From assembly GCF_013201035.1 (NCBI RefSeq), contig NZ_CP053707.1:3162001-3226000 (forward strand): a stretch of 64,000 bases of DNA. The letters are read 5' to 3'. A model generated the notes under the pieces. It was not told the DNA's origin, made no database searches, and saw nothing but the letters and a program-made list of their open reading frames with translations. Both the position numbers and the translations under genes were made by a program. Origin of the DNA: Arthrobacter sp. NEB 688 (GTDB lineage: Bacteria > Actinomycetota > Actinomycetes > Actinomycetales > Dermatophilaceae). Position 1 is the first letter of the stretch, and each line of letters opens with the position of its first letter. This document shows, one piece after another, positions 44,746 through 52,995 of the stretch.

Positions 44746-44836
44746 ACTTCGTACCCGAGAGGCGCCATGCGGCCTCGTACCTGTGCGCACCGGAGGAGGT
44801 ACAAGCCGTTGACCTGCGCGAACGGACGTACCTGAA
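44746..44836. promoter_or_regulatory. Iterated CGTACC motif ahead of the T4SS operon
   Basis: Four GTAC-centred sites within 80 bp: TTCGTACCCG (GTAC at 44751), CTCGTACCTG (44777), an inverted TTGTACCTCC (44799), GACGTACCTG (44828). Spacing 26, 22 and 29 bp. The same CGTACCCG occurs in the relaxase upstream region at 25096. Candidate operator cluster for a shared regulator. The rest of the 44691-45034 gap has no gene. Confidence 0.5.
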
Positions 44837-45034
44837 GTCACCGGCAGCACCTGCGGTCAGCGCTCAACGTGGACCATGAAAGGGGCGCCCCATGCCTTCG
44901 GCGTTCGGGTAGGTCAGCACCAGACCTGCGCAACGCTGAACTCGGCGCGCGCGCGGTGGAGACCCAAACCGCCGCCCGGCGCTCCCGGCGCGTTCAACCC
45001 GCGGCTGGTCGACGTCCGGCCGCACCCGTGACGG

Positions 45035-45508
45035 CTACCGCTCGTTGAGCGAGTCCAGCCGAACGGTGTCGCCGGAGACCGAGCAGGCGTAGCGGTAGGT
45101 CACCTTCCCCCCGAGTGCGTTCTCACCCGTCACCAGACCCGAGGCCGACGCAGGCGAGCGCTGCTGCTCGCTGAACTCCGCCGTGGTCGGGTTACGCAGG
45201 TTCTTCTTCACCAGCTCCTCGCACGTGGCCTGCACCTGGTAGCCGTCGGAGCTCGAGGAACCATCGTTGCCGCACCCCTTCACGCCGCCCGCGATGCAGG
45301 TGAGGATGACACCCCCCAGGACCCACGGGAGGCACCCAGCCGTGGCCGCCTTCTTCTCAGGTTCGATTCCCACCTCGACGTCCGGGGACGCCTGGGGACC
45401 AGGCTCGCTCTCCTGCGCTCCCGGGCGGTAGGCGTCGGTCCACCTCTCACCGTCCCAGTACCGCTCGCGCCCGTCGTCCTCCGGATACCAGCCGACCTTC
45501 AGTGCCAT
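45035..45508 (-). CDS. DUF2510 membrane protein
   Basis: 157 residues from the ATG at 45508, which follows AGAGGGGGG; an upstream ATG at 45535 lacks a spaced site. N-terminal DUF2510 motif VGWYPEDDGRERYWDGERWTD-like (GWYPEDDG, YWDGERWTD), then a proline-rich linker, one transmembrane helix (~72-92, ATAGCLPWVLGGVILTCIAG), and an extracellular domain with CEELVKKNLRNPTTAEF. Common in actinomycetes; unknown function. Confidence 0.75.
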   Translation of the reverse strand: MALKVGWYPEDDGRERYWDGERWTDAYRPGAQESEPGPQASPDVEVGIEPEKKAATAGCLPWVLGGVILTCIAGGVKGCGNDGSSSSDGYQVQATCEELVKKNLRNPTTAEFSEQQRSPASASGLVTGENALGGKVTYRYACSVSGDTVRLDSLNER

Positions 45509-45774
45509 CCCCCGTGGCCCCCCTCTCATCGCCATGACGTTCGTCCTCTCGCCCGGATGCAGATGTGCGGGAGGACCTCGACAGTCTCCTCGACCACCCC
45601 AACTCCTCCGCCCGTTCGTGCAGCCGGGTTGCCCGACGGAGGTCGTCCGACCGGTCCTCAGAACCCCCTGAGCCGGCGCGCGCTAGCCAGGTGCTCGGCC
45701 TCTCCAGCGCAGGAGGCTGGTAGCCGCGATGGCCGCGGCGCATGTGTTCGACCATGTGCGCGAAGCCCCACCTC

Positions 45775-45990
45775 CCGGACGGCATCGAGTCTCGAGTTCA
45801 TCGCTCGACGTGCCGGCGTCAGCGACTCGCGGTGCGCCACTGGACGCCCTACCCACCCCGGACGCGGGCACCTCCCCATAGCCCAAGGGGGTGGCCGTCG
45901 ACGGCGATCGACCCCTGCCCCTGAGACCGACTGCACTGCGCGGCGGTGAGACCTGCGGCGCGCGTCCCTGCGATGTGGCGATTCCACACG
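45775..45990 (+). pseudogene. Decayed copy of the tandem-HTH/C2H2 gene
   Basis: Nucleotides align by eye with the 3' portion of the gene at 21053-21778 (minus): ESIARRAGVSDS becomes FIARRAGVSDS. The stretches GTCGACGGCGATCGACC and CTGCGGCGCGCG match the part that encodes STTIDRW and ICGAR. Several indels break the frame. It directly precedes an intact copy of the partner gene, in the same order as at 21 kb. Confidence 0.75.
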
Positions 45991-46025
45991 GCGAGGACAA
46001 CACGGCTCTTGGAGCGTCAGCGCCG

Positions 46026-46256
46026 ATGCCTACGCTCCAGCAGATGAACGAGCGACCAGGCGGCTGGGTCTACCGGACCTTCCAGTGGAGGCCGGCAGAC
46101 GGCGACATCGAGGTGTGGGCGCAGGGGCTCGCCGACGACGGCTGGCAGACGTGGACGGCCGGATGTGGCGCCGCGTGCAAGATCGATGGTCGGCCCGTCT
46201 TCGGTGTCAGCCTCCGGAGGTGGTTCGAGCGTCCGCTCGCCGCACCGCCCCGCTGA
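46026..46256 (+). CDS. 76-codon conserved protein, intact copy
   Basis: MPTLQQMNERPGGWVYR, then a Trp-rich small domain with WAQGLADDGWQTWTAG and VFGVSLRRWFERPL. Clear paralogue of the start-less frame at 20844-21074. Its upstream partner is a pseudogene here. It lies next to a copy of the CATGCCGCG repeat just after its stop. Family not recognised; the size and repeated aromatic residues suggest a small stable fold. Confidence 0.7.
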   Translation: MPTLQQMNERPGGWVYRTFQWRPADGDIEVWAQGLADDGWQTWTAGCGAACKIDGRPVFGVSLRRWFERPLAAPPR

Positions 46257-46264
46257 CCTCTCTC

Positions 46265-46286
46265 CCGCCATGCCGCGCACCGCGCG
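46265..46286. repeat. Outlying copy of the CATGCCGCG repeat
   Basis: CCGCCATGCCGCGCACCGCG matches the 17-20 kb repeat family and, as there, lies between two single small genes. Confidence 0.5.
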
Positions 46287-46301
46287 TGCGAGCGGGGCAC
46301 G

Positions 46302-46577
46302 ATGACCCGCATGGGTGACGCGAGGGTGCAGTTGGGGGACCTCACCGCGGTGGGGGCGGGGCTCTACCTCATCGGCATGGTCCTGACCGTGGTGACGTGG
46401 CCGAGCGACAGCGGCGGCAGGTACGGCGGGTCGAGCGAAAGCGCCCTGTGGGCGACGCTCTTCGCCGTCCTCGCATCAGTGGGTGCGTGCCTGCTGCTGG
46501 TCGGGCTGGTCGGCTACGGGGTGAAGATCGGCCGCCAAGCATCACCATCGGCTCCACTGACCCAGGCCGACGCCTGA
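46302..46577 (+). CDS. Small two-helix membrane protein
   Basis: 91 residues (an ATG nine bases downstream is also possible). Transmembrane helices at ~17-37 (VGAGLYLIGMVLTVVTW) and ~50-75 (LWATLFAVLASVGACLLLVGLVGYG). No recognised family. Stands alone beside the repeat copy. Confidence 0.65.
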   Translation: MTRMGDARVQLGDLTAVGAGLYLIGMVLTVVTWPSDSGGRYGGSSESALWATLFAVLASVGACLLLVGLVGYGVKIGRQASPSAPLTQADA

Positions 46578-46678
46578 CCGCTCATCGCAGCCAGGGGCGC
46601 GCAACCCGCACAGGCCGAAGGGGGACCCGGCCCTAGGAACCGACAACGGCTCACGGCGAGCGGGGACGTCCAAACGCC

Positions 46679-46855
46679 CTACTCAGCCTTAACAACGATG
46701 GTGAGGGTCGAGGTTCCAACGGAGTGTCGCTGAGGGCCGCCCGTGGAGGTCATCCACAAGTCGCGAACCGCGTCGCGCGACACTTCATGGCAGTCCATGA
46801 CCGCATCGCTGCTCGCAACCCGCCGCGACGTATCGGCTTGGATGCGCTCACTCAT
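46679..46855 (-). CDS. Possible small protein (58 aa)
   Basis: ATG at 46855 preceded by GGAGCAGAG. Thr/Ser-rich ending GTSTLTIVVKAE. Unrecognised, with weak codon bias; divergent from lsr2 over about 100 bp. Low confidence that it is real. Confidence 0.35.
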   Translation of the reverse strand: MSERIQADTSRRVASSDAVMDCHEVSRDAVRDLWMTSTGGPQRHSVGTSTLTIVVKAE

Positions 46856-46952
46856 CTCTGCTCCGGATAACGGGGTTCGGCGGCCGTCACAGTGCTGCAA
46901 GACTTGAGGTTGCCCTCCCCCGGTTCCCGGTCCGCAACGCAAGGAGACACCC

Positions 46953-47282
46953 ATGGCACGTCGCACTGTGACGATCCTTTCCGACGACCTCGACGGGAAG
47001 GAGAGCGGCGACGTGCAGACCGTGTGCTTCTCCTACGACGGGACCACCTACGAGATCGACCTGTCGAAGAAGAACCGGGCCGCGTTCCAGAAGGCGATGG
47101 CCCCCTATCTCGAGGCAGCCCGCAAGACGACCACGCGACGCACAGCTGCCCGACGCTCCACCACGCGCCCCACGGGAGTGTCGGCTGAGGACCGGGCGTG
47201 GCTGCGCGGCAACGGTTTCCCGGATATCAAAGATCGCGGACGCCTGTCGGTGGAGGCTGCTGCCGCCCTGGCCGCGCGCTGA
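46953..47282 (+). CDS. lsr2: Lsr2-family nucleoid-associated protein
   Basis: 109 residues, with AAGGAG upstream. N-terminal dimerisation domain with VCFSYDGTTYEIDLSKKN, then a basic Arg/Thr linker (~58-75) and the C-terminal DNA-binding domain with the minor-groove RGR at 95-97. Lsr2 is the actinobacterial xenogeneic silencer that binds AT-rich DNA. An element-borne copy may silence transfer genes or supplement host Lsr2. Converges on the Tad/LysM operon with an 18-bp gap. Confidence 0.92.
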   Translation: MARRTVTILSDDLDGKESGDVQTVCFSYDGTTYEIDLSKKNRAAFQKAMAPYLEAARKTTTRRTAARRSTTRPTGVSAEDRAWLRGNGFPDIKDRGRLSVEAAAALAAR

Positions 47283-47299
47283 CGGCGGGGTCGCGGCCG

Positions 47300-50200
47300 T
47301 CAGCTGGCCGCGCTGCCGGGTTCGGTCCACCCACGCCGCCGAAGGACTTCCTCGCTTCGTGGGGGCAGGTCGGACGGCGCGTCGTCGTCGCCGGCGTTGA
47401 GGACGAGCGAGAGGAACGCCTGCCGCGCGCGGACATCGCCGCGAGCATCGGCGACGGCAGCCAGATCGAGCAGTGGGACGTGCTCATCGGGTGCCGCGCC
47501 GTGGGCAATGCGCGCGGCGCGTGAGGCGAGCTCGAGGTCGCCGATCTGAAGTGAGTGCGTGGCCACCACGTGCGCGACGTCGACCACCGCGCAGCGCAGG
47601 TGCTCATCGAGGCGGTCGCCGTCGTAAAGCCACGACCAGGCTCCCGGACGGAGTTGGCTGAAGGGTTCACCCGAGACCAGGTCGAGGGCGCGCGCGAGGT
47701 CGGTGATGCCTTCTGGGCCGCTGGCTTGTCCCCGGGCTCGCAGCCGTCGGAACAGGTCGGCGTCGACGAGGAGGTCCTGCACCTCATAGACGGGTACGCC
47801 TCGGGTGAGTGCCGACGGGGCGAGCCGGGCGTCGGGCAGGTGCGGCTTCCGGGTCCGGGGGTTGGTCCCGAGCCAGTCACGCACGATCCCGGCGTAGACC
47901 CGGGCCTTGGTCGCTGAGACCGAGAAGGTGTCGGCGAGCTCCTCGGGTGTGGCGCCGTGGGCGCGGGTGGCGAGGTAGGTGAGGACGGAGGTCATGTAGG
48001 CCTTGCGCTCGGTCAGTGCGCGTCCGCGGGTGCGTGCCTTGACCGGCCCCAGCAGGGTCAGGCGTGGGAGGGAGCAGTCGTCGGCGAACCACGTCTCGAG
48101 GTCGTCGTCCAGGGTGGGGTCGCTGTTCAGGGCGCGCTGGCTGGTCGAGGACGGCACCGGTGGTGAGAGCGTCGCGAGATCGTCGATGCTGGTGGCGCCG
48201 GACATCAGGTAGGCGTCGTCGTCCTCGGCCAGCATCGGGGTCTCGTCTTCTTCTGCAGGTGGTTGCGACCGGGAGGAGACGAGGTCTGGTCGCAGAGCTC
48301 CGGCGGCGTCGGTCACTGACTTCCAGCCGTCGGTCACGTCCCGGTCGATGGGAAGCGGTTCGTCGGCCAGGGCGGCCCCGGCCGCGAGGAGGGCCGCGCA
48401 TCCCTGGGCCTCGTCGAGGGTCAGGCCCACGGCGACGAGGTCGAGTCCGGCGCGCGGGAGGCGGGCCCGTCCGGACGCGGTCAGCTCGATGGTTACCGCA
48501 CAGCTCGTAGCGTCCGCATGTGACCCGAGAAGCACGAGAGCTGTGCCGGTGGTTCCGGCCTGCTGCTCCAGCAGCTCCTGCAGAACCGTGGTGTCGTGCG
48601 CCTGCGACGTCGTGTCGGCGATGAGGATCATGCGGGCGGGCCAGGCATCTGCGCCGGCGTCGTGGGCCCGGGCCGTCACCGTGTCGAGCCCCGCTGCGCT
48701 CGAGCGGTCGGTGGTGCTCACCGCGTGGGCGATGCTCTCCCCCAGGGCGTGCGGGTCGTCGAGAGGGCGAGCACGCAGTCGCTCGGGGTTCATCGGGACG
48801 ACCTCGGTGGCCACGCCGAGGCAGTCGAGCCGGACGGACTCCGACCAGGGGTCGCAGGCGATCTCGGCGGCGAGGTAGCGGGCGTAGTCCGTGGCGTAGA
48901 GGACGTCACCCGTGAGCGCGACGCTCAGGTCCTCGAGGTTGTAGAGCCACGCCGCCCCGGAATCACTCGTGCCGACGGTGACCAGGAGCGGGTACGGCGC
49001 GGGCTGGTCATCCTTCAGCTCCCCCATGTCGGCCAGCGGTGTGCCCTCGGGAAGCAGCCAGTGCAGCCCTTCACCCTCGTTCTGCCACGGTGCCGGCAGA
49101 TCTGCGGGCTGCTCGAGGTGGAGGGTCGTTCCGGTGGCGCTCAGCTCGGCGGCGGCAAGGATGGGCATCGGTGCCTGGAGCGTGCCTAGGGTCGAGGCCA
49201 GGTGACGCAGGGTGAGGTCGAGGCGCTCGACGTCGGGGAGCACGCTCGGGCCGAGTGCCGACAGGGTCTTCTCGACGGGCGCCAGCGCCGCCGGCGGCCG
49301 CGCGAGAGTGCGTCCGGGACGACGGTGTCGCGCCTGGGTGGCACGGCGGCGGCGCAGCAGGAGCCAGAGGGAGCCGGTGAGCAGTCCGCCGCCGCTCAGG
49401 CCAGCCAGCAGCCATGGCGGGGACGCCTCCGCGGCGCTCGCCCCGGGTGCCATGGGGCTGGATGCCTCCGTGCCGAGGCCTCCCTCCGGCAGGGGCGCCC
49501 TCGTTCCGGCGGCGACTCCCGACGGAGGCGACGCCAGGTTCGTGGTCGGCCCTTCGCCGGTCGATGCCTGGGGATGACGTTCGGGCGACCGGCGGGGCTC
49601 AACCCCGTGCAGGCTCCGTGGCGGATCGGCCTGTTGCGGAACGTGTTCATCTCGGGTGGGGAGGGTCAGGGTCCAGCCGGGGTGAATGACAGCAGGGTCG
49701 TCCAGCCGCGCTCCGTCGGGCTGGACCAAATGCGTGGAGGCTTGGTAGATCTCCGGCCAGCGGTCGGGGTCGCCGAGGTGGTGGGCGGCGATGCTGGAGA
49801 GGCTGTCACCATTTCGGACCCGGTAGGTCGAGGCCTCGTCCTGGCGCGTGGGTGCTGCGGGCAGGTGGAGAACCGTGCCGGTCCACAGGGTGTGGTCCGG
49901 GCCGTGGGAACGCCCCGGGTTGAGGGCGGCGAGATCGCTCCACCGACGGCCATCGGACAACTCCGCCTCGGCGATGGACCACAAGGACTCACCGCGCGTG
50001 ACGATGTGTGCATGCACTGCCCGGGAAGGATCCTCGTGACGTGCCGCTTGGGTCGCCCGGCCCGACGATGCTGCTGCCGGGGCGGTCTGCAGCGATTGCA
50101 GAACGGAGGCGGCCGCCGGGACGGACAGGTGGGACGCCGCTGCGGGTGAGGCGAGGGCCGTGGCTACGGGTGCGCTGGCCAGCAGCAGCACGGCGGCTCC

Positions 50201-50539
50201 GACGAGGCTGTGCGCGACGGACTGCGGCACGGCCAGGCCCTGCAGCCGTGGTGCCCGGGTGCGGCGGGCGCGGGCAGTGATCTCCAGGGCGAGGGAGAGC
50301 GTCAGCGTGCCCCAAGCCACCCACGCGAGAAGGGCGAGCACCACCATCAGCGCGGCGCCGCTGTCGGGTCCGGTGAGGAAGGCCCGCACCCGGTCGATGT
50401 CGGGAAGGGCGAGCGCTGCGGGTCCGGCGCCGAGAGCCACCAGGACGACAGGCAGGCCGGCGACGATGGCGAGGATGCCGCCGGTCGCGGCGAGCCCGAC
50501 CAGTCGCGGGCGCAGCTGGGAGCTGTGATGCAGGGTCAT
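47300..50539 (-). CDS. LysM membrane protein with C-terminal bacterial activator domain
   Basis: 1079 residues. Three N-terminal transmembrane helices (~15-140), two LysM-type repeats (~180-230 HIVTRGESLWSIAEAEL; ~240-300 TYRVRNGDSLSSIAAHHL), another helix near 380, a long cytosolic region, and a winged-helix/BTAD-like end (~880-1060, LTYLATRAHGATPEELADTF, ARALDLVSGEPFSQLRPGAWSWL). Such LysM-BTAD proteins occur at the ends of Tad operons in actinomycetes and could couple wall sensing to regulation. Overlaps the previous gene by four bases. Confidence 0.85.
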   Translation of the reverse strand: MTLHHSSQLRPRLVGLAATGGILAIVAGLPVVLVALGAGPAALALPDIDRVRAFLTGPDSGAALMVVLALLAWVAWGTLTLSLALEITARARRTRAPRLQGLAVPQSVAHSLVGAAVLLLASAPVATALASPAAASHLSVPAAASVLQSLQTAPAAASSGRATQAARHEDPSRAVHAHIVTRGESLWSIAEAELSDGRRWSDLAALNPGRSHGPDHTLWTGTVLHLPAAPTRQDEASTYRVRNGDSLSSIAAHHLGDPDRWPEIYQASTHLVQPDGARLDDPAVIHPGWTLTLPTRDEHVPQQADPPRSLHGVEPRRSPERHPQASTGEGPTTNLASPPSGVAAGTRAPLPEGGLGTEASSPMAPGASAAEASPPWLLAGLSGGGLLTGSLWLLLRRRRATQARHRRPGRTLARPPAALAPVEKTLSALGPSVLPDVERLDLTLRHLASTLGTLQAPMPILAAAELSATGTTLHLEQPADLPAPWQNEGEGLHWLLPEGTPLADMGELKDDQPAPYPLLVTVGTSDSGAAWLYNLEDLSVALTGDVLYATDYARYLAAEIACDPWSESVRLDCLGVATEVVPMNPERLRARPLDDPHALGESIAHAVSTTDRSSAAGLDTVTARAHDAGADAWPARMILIADTTSQAHDTTVLQELLEQQAGTTGTALVLLGSHADATSCAVTIELTASGRARLPRAGLDLVAVGLTLDEAQGCAALLAAGAALADEPLPIDRDVTDGWKSVTDAAGALRPDLVSSRSQPPAEEDETPMLAEDDDAYLMSGATSIDDLATLSPPVPSSTSQRALNSDPTLDDDLETWFADDCSLPRLTLLGPVKARTRGRALTERKAYMTSVLTYLATRAHGATPEELADTFSVSATKARVYAGIVRDWLGTNPRTRKPHLPDARLAPSALTRGVPVYEVQDLLVDADLFRRLRARGQASGPEGITDLARALDLVSGEPFSQLRPGAWSWLYDGDRLDEHLRCAVVDVAHVVATHSLQIGDLELASRAARIAHGAAPDEHVPLLDLAAVADARGDVRARQAFLSLVLNAGDDDAPSDLPPRSEEVLRRRGWTEPGSAAS

Positions 50540-50970
50540 CGTTCGACTCCTTCGATGGAGCGGGTGATGCGAGCCGTGCCGTGCCCTGAGACGCTCAGGT
50601 CATCTAGGCCGATGACGCCGAGGAAGAGGGTGCGGTAGGTGTCGCGCACGTCGACGCTGACGCGGGTCCCACCGCTGACCCGGACCGTCCCGCTCACCCC
50701 GGCCGACGTGAGGACCGTGCGGGCGGCGCGCGCCGCCCGGGCGGCGTCGGGCCGGGCGGCGTCTCCCCGGACGGCGGCCGCCGTGTCGAGCTGCTCGCCG
50801 CCGGCGCGGGCGGCTTGAGCGGCAAGGGCTCGGGCCTGCTGCTGGGCGCGGACCTGGCCGCCGAGGTCGACGGCCAGCCCGACCAGGACGAGCATCGCGA
50901 TGCTCATCGTGGCCAGCCAGATGCTCACCGAGCCTCGCTCGGGCCGCGGGTGGCGCCCTGGGGTGGTCAT
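50536..50970 (-). CDS. TadG/TadE-like pseudopilin protein (third)
   Basis: 144 residues with an ERGS-V prepilin-like motif (PERGSVSIW) followed by a hydrophobic helix (LATMSIAMLVLVGLAVDLGGQV) and a beta domain (SGTVRVSGGTRVSVDVRD). The fifth residue after the Gly is Trp, not the usual Glu. Processing by a TadV-type peptidase is plausible, but none is encoded nearby. Confidence 0.8.
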   Translation of the reverse strand: MTTPGRHPRPERGSVSIWLATMSIAMLVLVGLAVDLGGQVRAQQQARALAAQAARAGGEQLDTAAAVRGDAARPDAARAARAARTVLTSAGVSGTVRVSGGTRVSVDVRDTYRTLFLGVIGLDDLSVSGHGTARITRSIEGVER

Positions 50971-51404
50971 CGCCGCTCCCGGTAGGTGTCGATGGGGGAG
51001 CTCGAGGTCGCCGTCACGATGCGTGAGCCCGGGACGCCTGGGACGGCCAGGTCGGCCAGGGGCACCCGGCAGGAGATTGTCACCGTCGCGGTCGCGGGGG
51101 TGCCCGGGCGGGAGCGGAACCCGGAGGTGTCGACACTGACGCGAGGAGTCGCGCAGGCCAGGTGCTGGTTGGTGACCGAGGAGCGTGCCGCCTCGCTCGC
51201 GGCGTGCTCGGCGCTGGCCTGGCTGCGCGAGATGGACGCAGCTCGGGCGGCATCCGCAGCGGCTGACTCGAGCGCCTGGTGGGCGATGGCCATCCGGCCC
51301 CCGACGATGATCAACCCGACGAAGAGCATGAAGGCCGGGACCCCGATCGCGGCCTCGAGAGTGGCCGATCCACGCTCGGATGTCCTGCTTGGGTGGGCGG
51401 TCAT
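50967..51404 (-). CDS. TadE-like pseudopilin
   Basis: 145 residues from the ATG at 51404. SERGSATLE is a canonical motif (Gly, Ser+1, Glu+5) followed by a hydrophobic helix AAIGVPAFMLFVGLIIVGG. Secreted Flp pilus minor component by family. Four-base overlaps with both neighbours. Confidence 0.85.
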   Translation of the reverse strand: MTAHPSRTSERGSATLEAAIGVPAFMLFVGLIIVGGRMAIAHQALESAAADAARAASISRSQASAEHAASEAARSSVTNQHLACATPRVSVDTSGFRSRPGTPATATVTISCRVPLADLAVPGVPGSRIVTATSSSPIDTYRERR

Positions 51405-51811
51405 GAGGTGATGCGTTCGACGGGCACGGAAGCGGACTGGGTCACGTGCGGCTGCCATCCGGGGATGACGCTCAGGGCGCGGCCGGTGATGGTCACGGTC
51501 GAGGTCGTCGCCGTGCGTCGAGCGCTGACCGTGGTCGCACTGAGTGCGTCCCCGGCAGTGTCGTCTAGGAAGCTGCGCGCGCTCGAGGCACCGGCGGCGA
51601 CGCTGCTGCGTTCGGCGCCGGCGGCGCGGGCTCCCTCCTGCGCCGCGGCGAGGGCCAGGGTGCGTGCGTGGTAGACCAGCGCCGCCTGCAGGCCCAGGAA
51701 CATGACCGCGAACAGGGCGGGCATGAGCACGACCATCTGGACCGACGTCGACCCGCGCTCGGCGGTGCGACGTGGTCCCGGCCGCTGGGGCTGATGCGTT
51801 GGCACGGGCAC
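51401..51811 (-). CDS. TadE-like pseudopilin with Gln at +5
   Basis: 136 residues; AERGSTSVQ precedes a hydrophobic helix (MVVLMPALFAVMFLGLQAAL). Gln in place of the usual Glu at +5 is notable. Otherwise a typical TadE-like domain. Confidence 0.82.
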   Translation of the reverse strand: MPVPTHQPQRPGPRRTAERGSTSVQMVVLMPALFAVMFLGLQAALVYHARTLALAAAQEGARAAGAERSSVAAGASSARSFLDDTAGDALSATTVSARRTATTSTVTITGRALSVIPGWQPHVTQSASVPVERITS

Positions 51812-51817
51812 GGTCGG

Positions 51818-52015
51818 CTACTTGATCTTGGCGGCCTCGGTCGTGACGTAGCCCTTGATCGCAACGACGACGATGCCGACGATGGCGATGAGGGCGACGG
51901 CCCACAGGACCTGCTCGATGGTGACCGAGCCGCGTTCGGAGCGGCGCGGGCGGGCCTGAAGGGTGTCGAGGGCACGCAGGCCGAGGACGTGGAGGGTGGC
52001 GGCGACGTAACGCAT
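51818..52015 (-). CDS. flp: Flp-type major pilin candidate
   Basis: 65 residues, short as expected for Flp pilins. Basic leader, SERGSVTIE motif with Glu+5, and one hydrophobic helix VLWAVALIAIVGIVVVAIKG. Located between TadC and the pseudopilins. It would polymerise into the Flp pilus after cleavage by a prepilin peptidase. Confidence 0.82.
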   Translation of the reverse strand: MRYVAATLHVLGLRALDTLQARPRRSERGSVTIEQVLWAVALIAIVGIVVVAIKGYVTTEAAKIK

Positions 52016-52074
52016 GGGAGTTCCTCTCAGAGACAGGGTCTTTCGGGTGTGAACGGCACGACAGGTGTGCCCGG

Positions 52075-52995
52075 TCAGGAGGGTCCTCCCATCACGCGCA
52101 GGAGGGCGGGGGCGACGAGGATGGCCAGGAAGATGACTCCGAGCAGGCTCATCGGGATCGTCATCCGCTCGGCCACCTCGTTGGCCGAGGCCTTGTCCTT
52201 AGTCAGCAGTGCGGTGCGCAGGCCGGCTGCGCGGGCGCGCAGGTTGCTGTAGACCTGCGAGCCCTCCTCCCCCGACAGTCGCATGATGTCGGCGAGGTCG
52301 TCGAGCTCGGGCAGGCCGAGCTCCCGCGCGAGGGCGTGCAGCGCGTCCCAGGGAGTCAGACCGGACCAGCGAGTGCGGGCCAGCTCCTCCCCGAGCCGGG
52401 CAAACACCCACGAGTCGCCCACTGCGGCAGCAGACTCCATCGCCTGTCGGGGTCCGGCCCCAGCGAGCCGCTCGAGCGCGACGAGGTCGATGTACGCCGC
52501 GAGGGCACGGGTGAACTCGGTACGGGCGCGGCGAGCGTCGTCGTGCACGTTGTAGTTCGGCAGCCAGAACATCACCGCGGCGAGCGCGAGACTGGCGGCC
52601 GCCGGCAGGTAGAACGGCAGGCCCGCGCCGAGGCTGTTGAAGAGCACCGTGAACAGGGGTGGGATGGCCAGGGCGAGGAGCGCGAAGGTCACCTTCTCCC
52701 CGTAGAACCGGGACAGCGGTCGCCGCAGCAGCGCCAGGTCACGGGTCGGGACCGGCCCCCACACGGCGCTCGGGACCGCGGCCATCCCCCACCGTCCGAG
52801 GCGGTCGGTCAGGTCACCGGGCGGCGTCAGCGCCTCGGTGGGTGGGGTGCGCAGGTACTGGTGCGGTGAAAGCCGGTCCAAGGCGTCGCGCAGGTCGGGG
52901 TGGGTCGGGGTCAGCGCCCACAGCAGCCCGGCCACGCCAAGCCCGACGAGGGCGCCTGCGGCGATCACGAGTTGCAGCGTCGTGGGCGCGGTCAT
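52075..52995 (-). CDS. tadC: TadC, Flp pilus inner-membrane platform
   Basis: 306 residues from the ATG at 52995, overlapping the TadB stop. T2SS-F domain: helices at ~7-27, ~115-155, ~285-303; conserved ELARTRWSGLTPWDALHALA and LGLPELDDLADIMRLSGEEGSQV. With TadB it forms the pilus assembly platform. Confidence 0.9.
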   Translation of the reverse strand: MTAPTTLQLVIAAGALVGLGVAGLLWALTPTHPDLRDALDRLSPHQYLRTPPTEALTPPGDLTDRLGRWGMAAVPSAVWGPVPTRDLALLRRPLSRFYGEKVTFALLALAIPPLFTVLFNSLGAGLPFYLPAAASLALAAVMFWLPNYNVHDDARRARTEFTRALAAYIDLVALERLAGAGPRQAMESAAAVGDSWVFARLGEELARTRWSGLTPWDALHALARELGLPELDDLADIMRLSGEEGSQVYSNLRARAAGLRTALLTKDKASANEVAERMTIPMSLLGVIFLAILVAPALLRVMGGPS

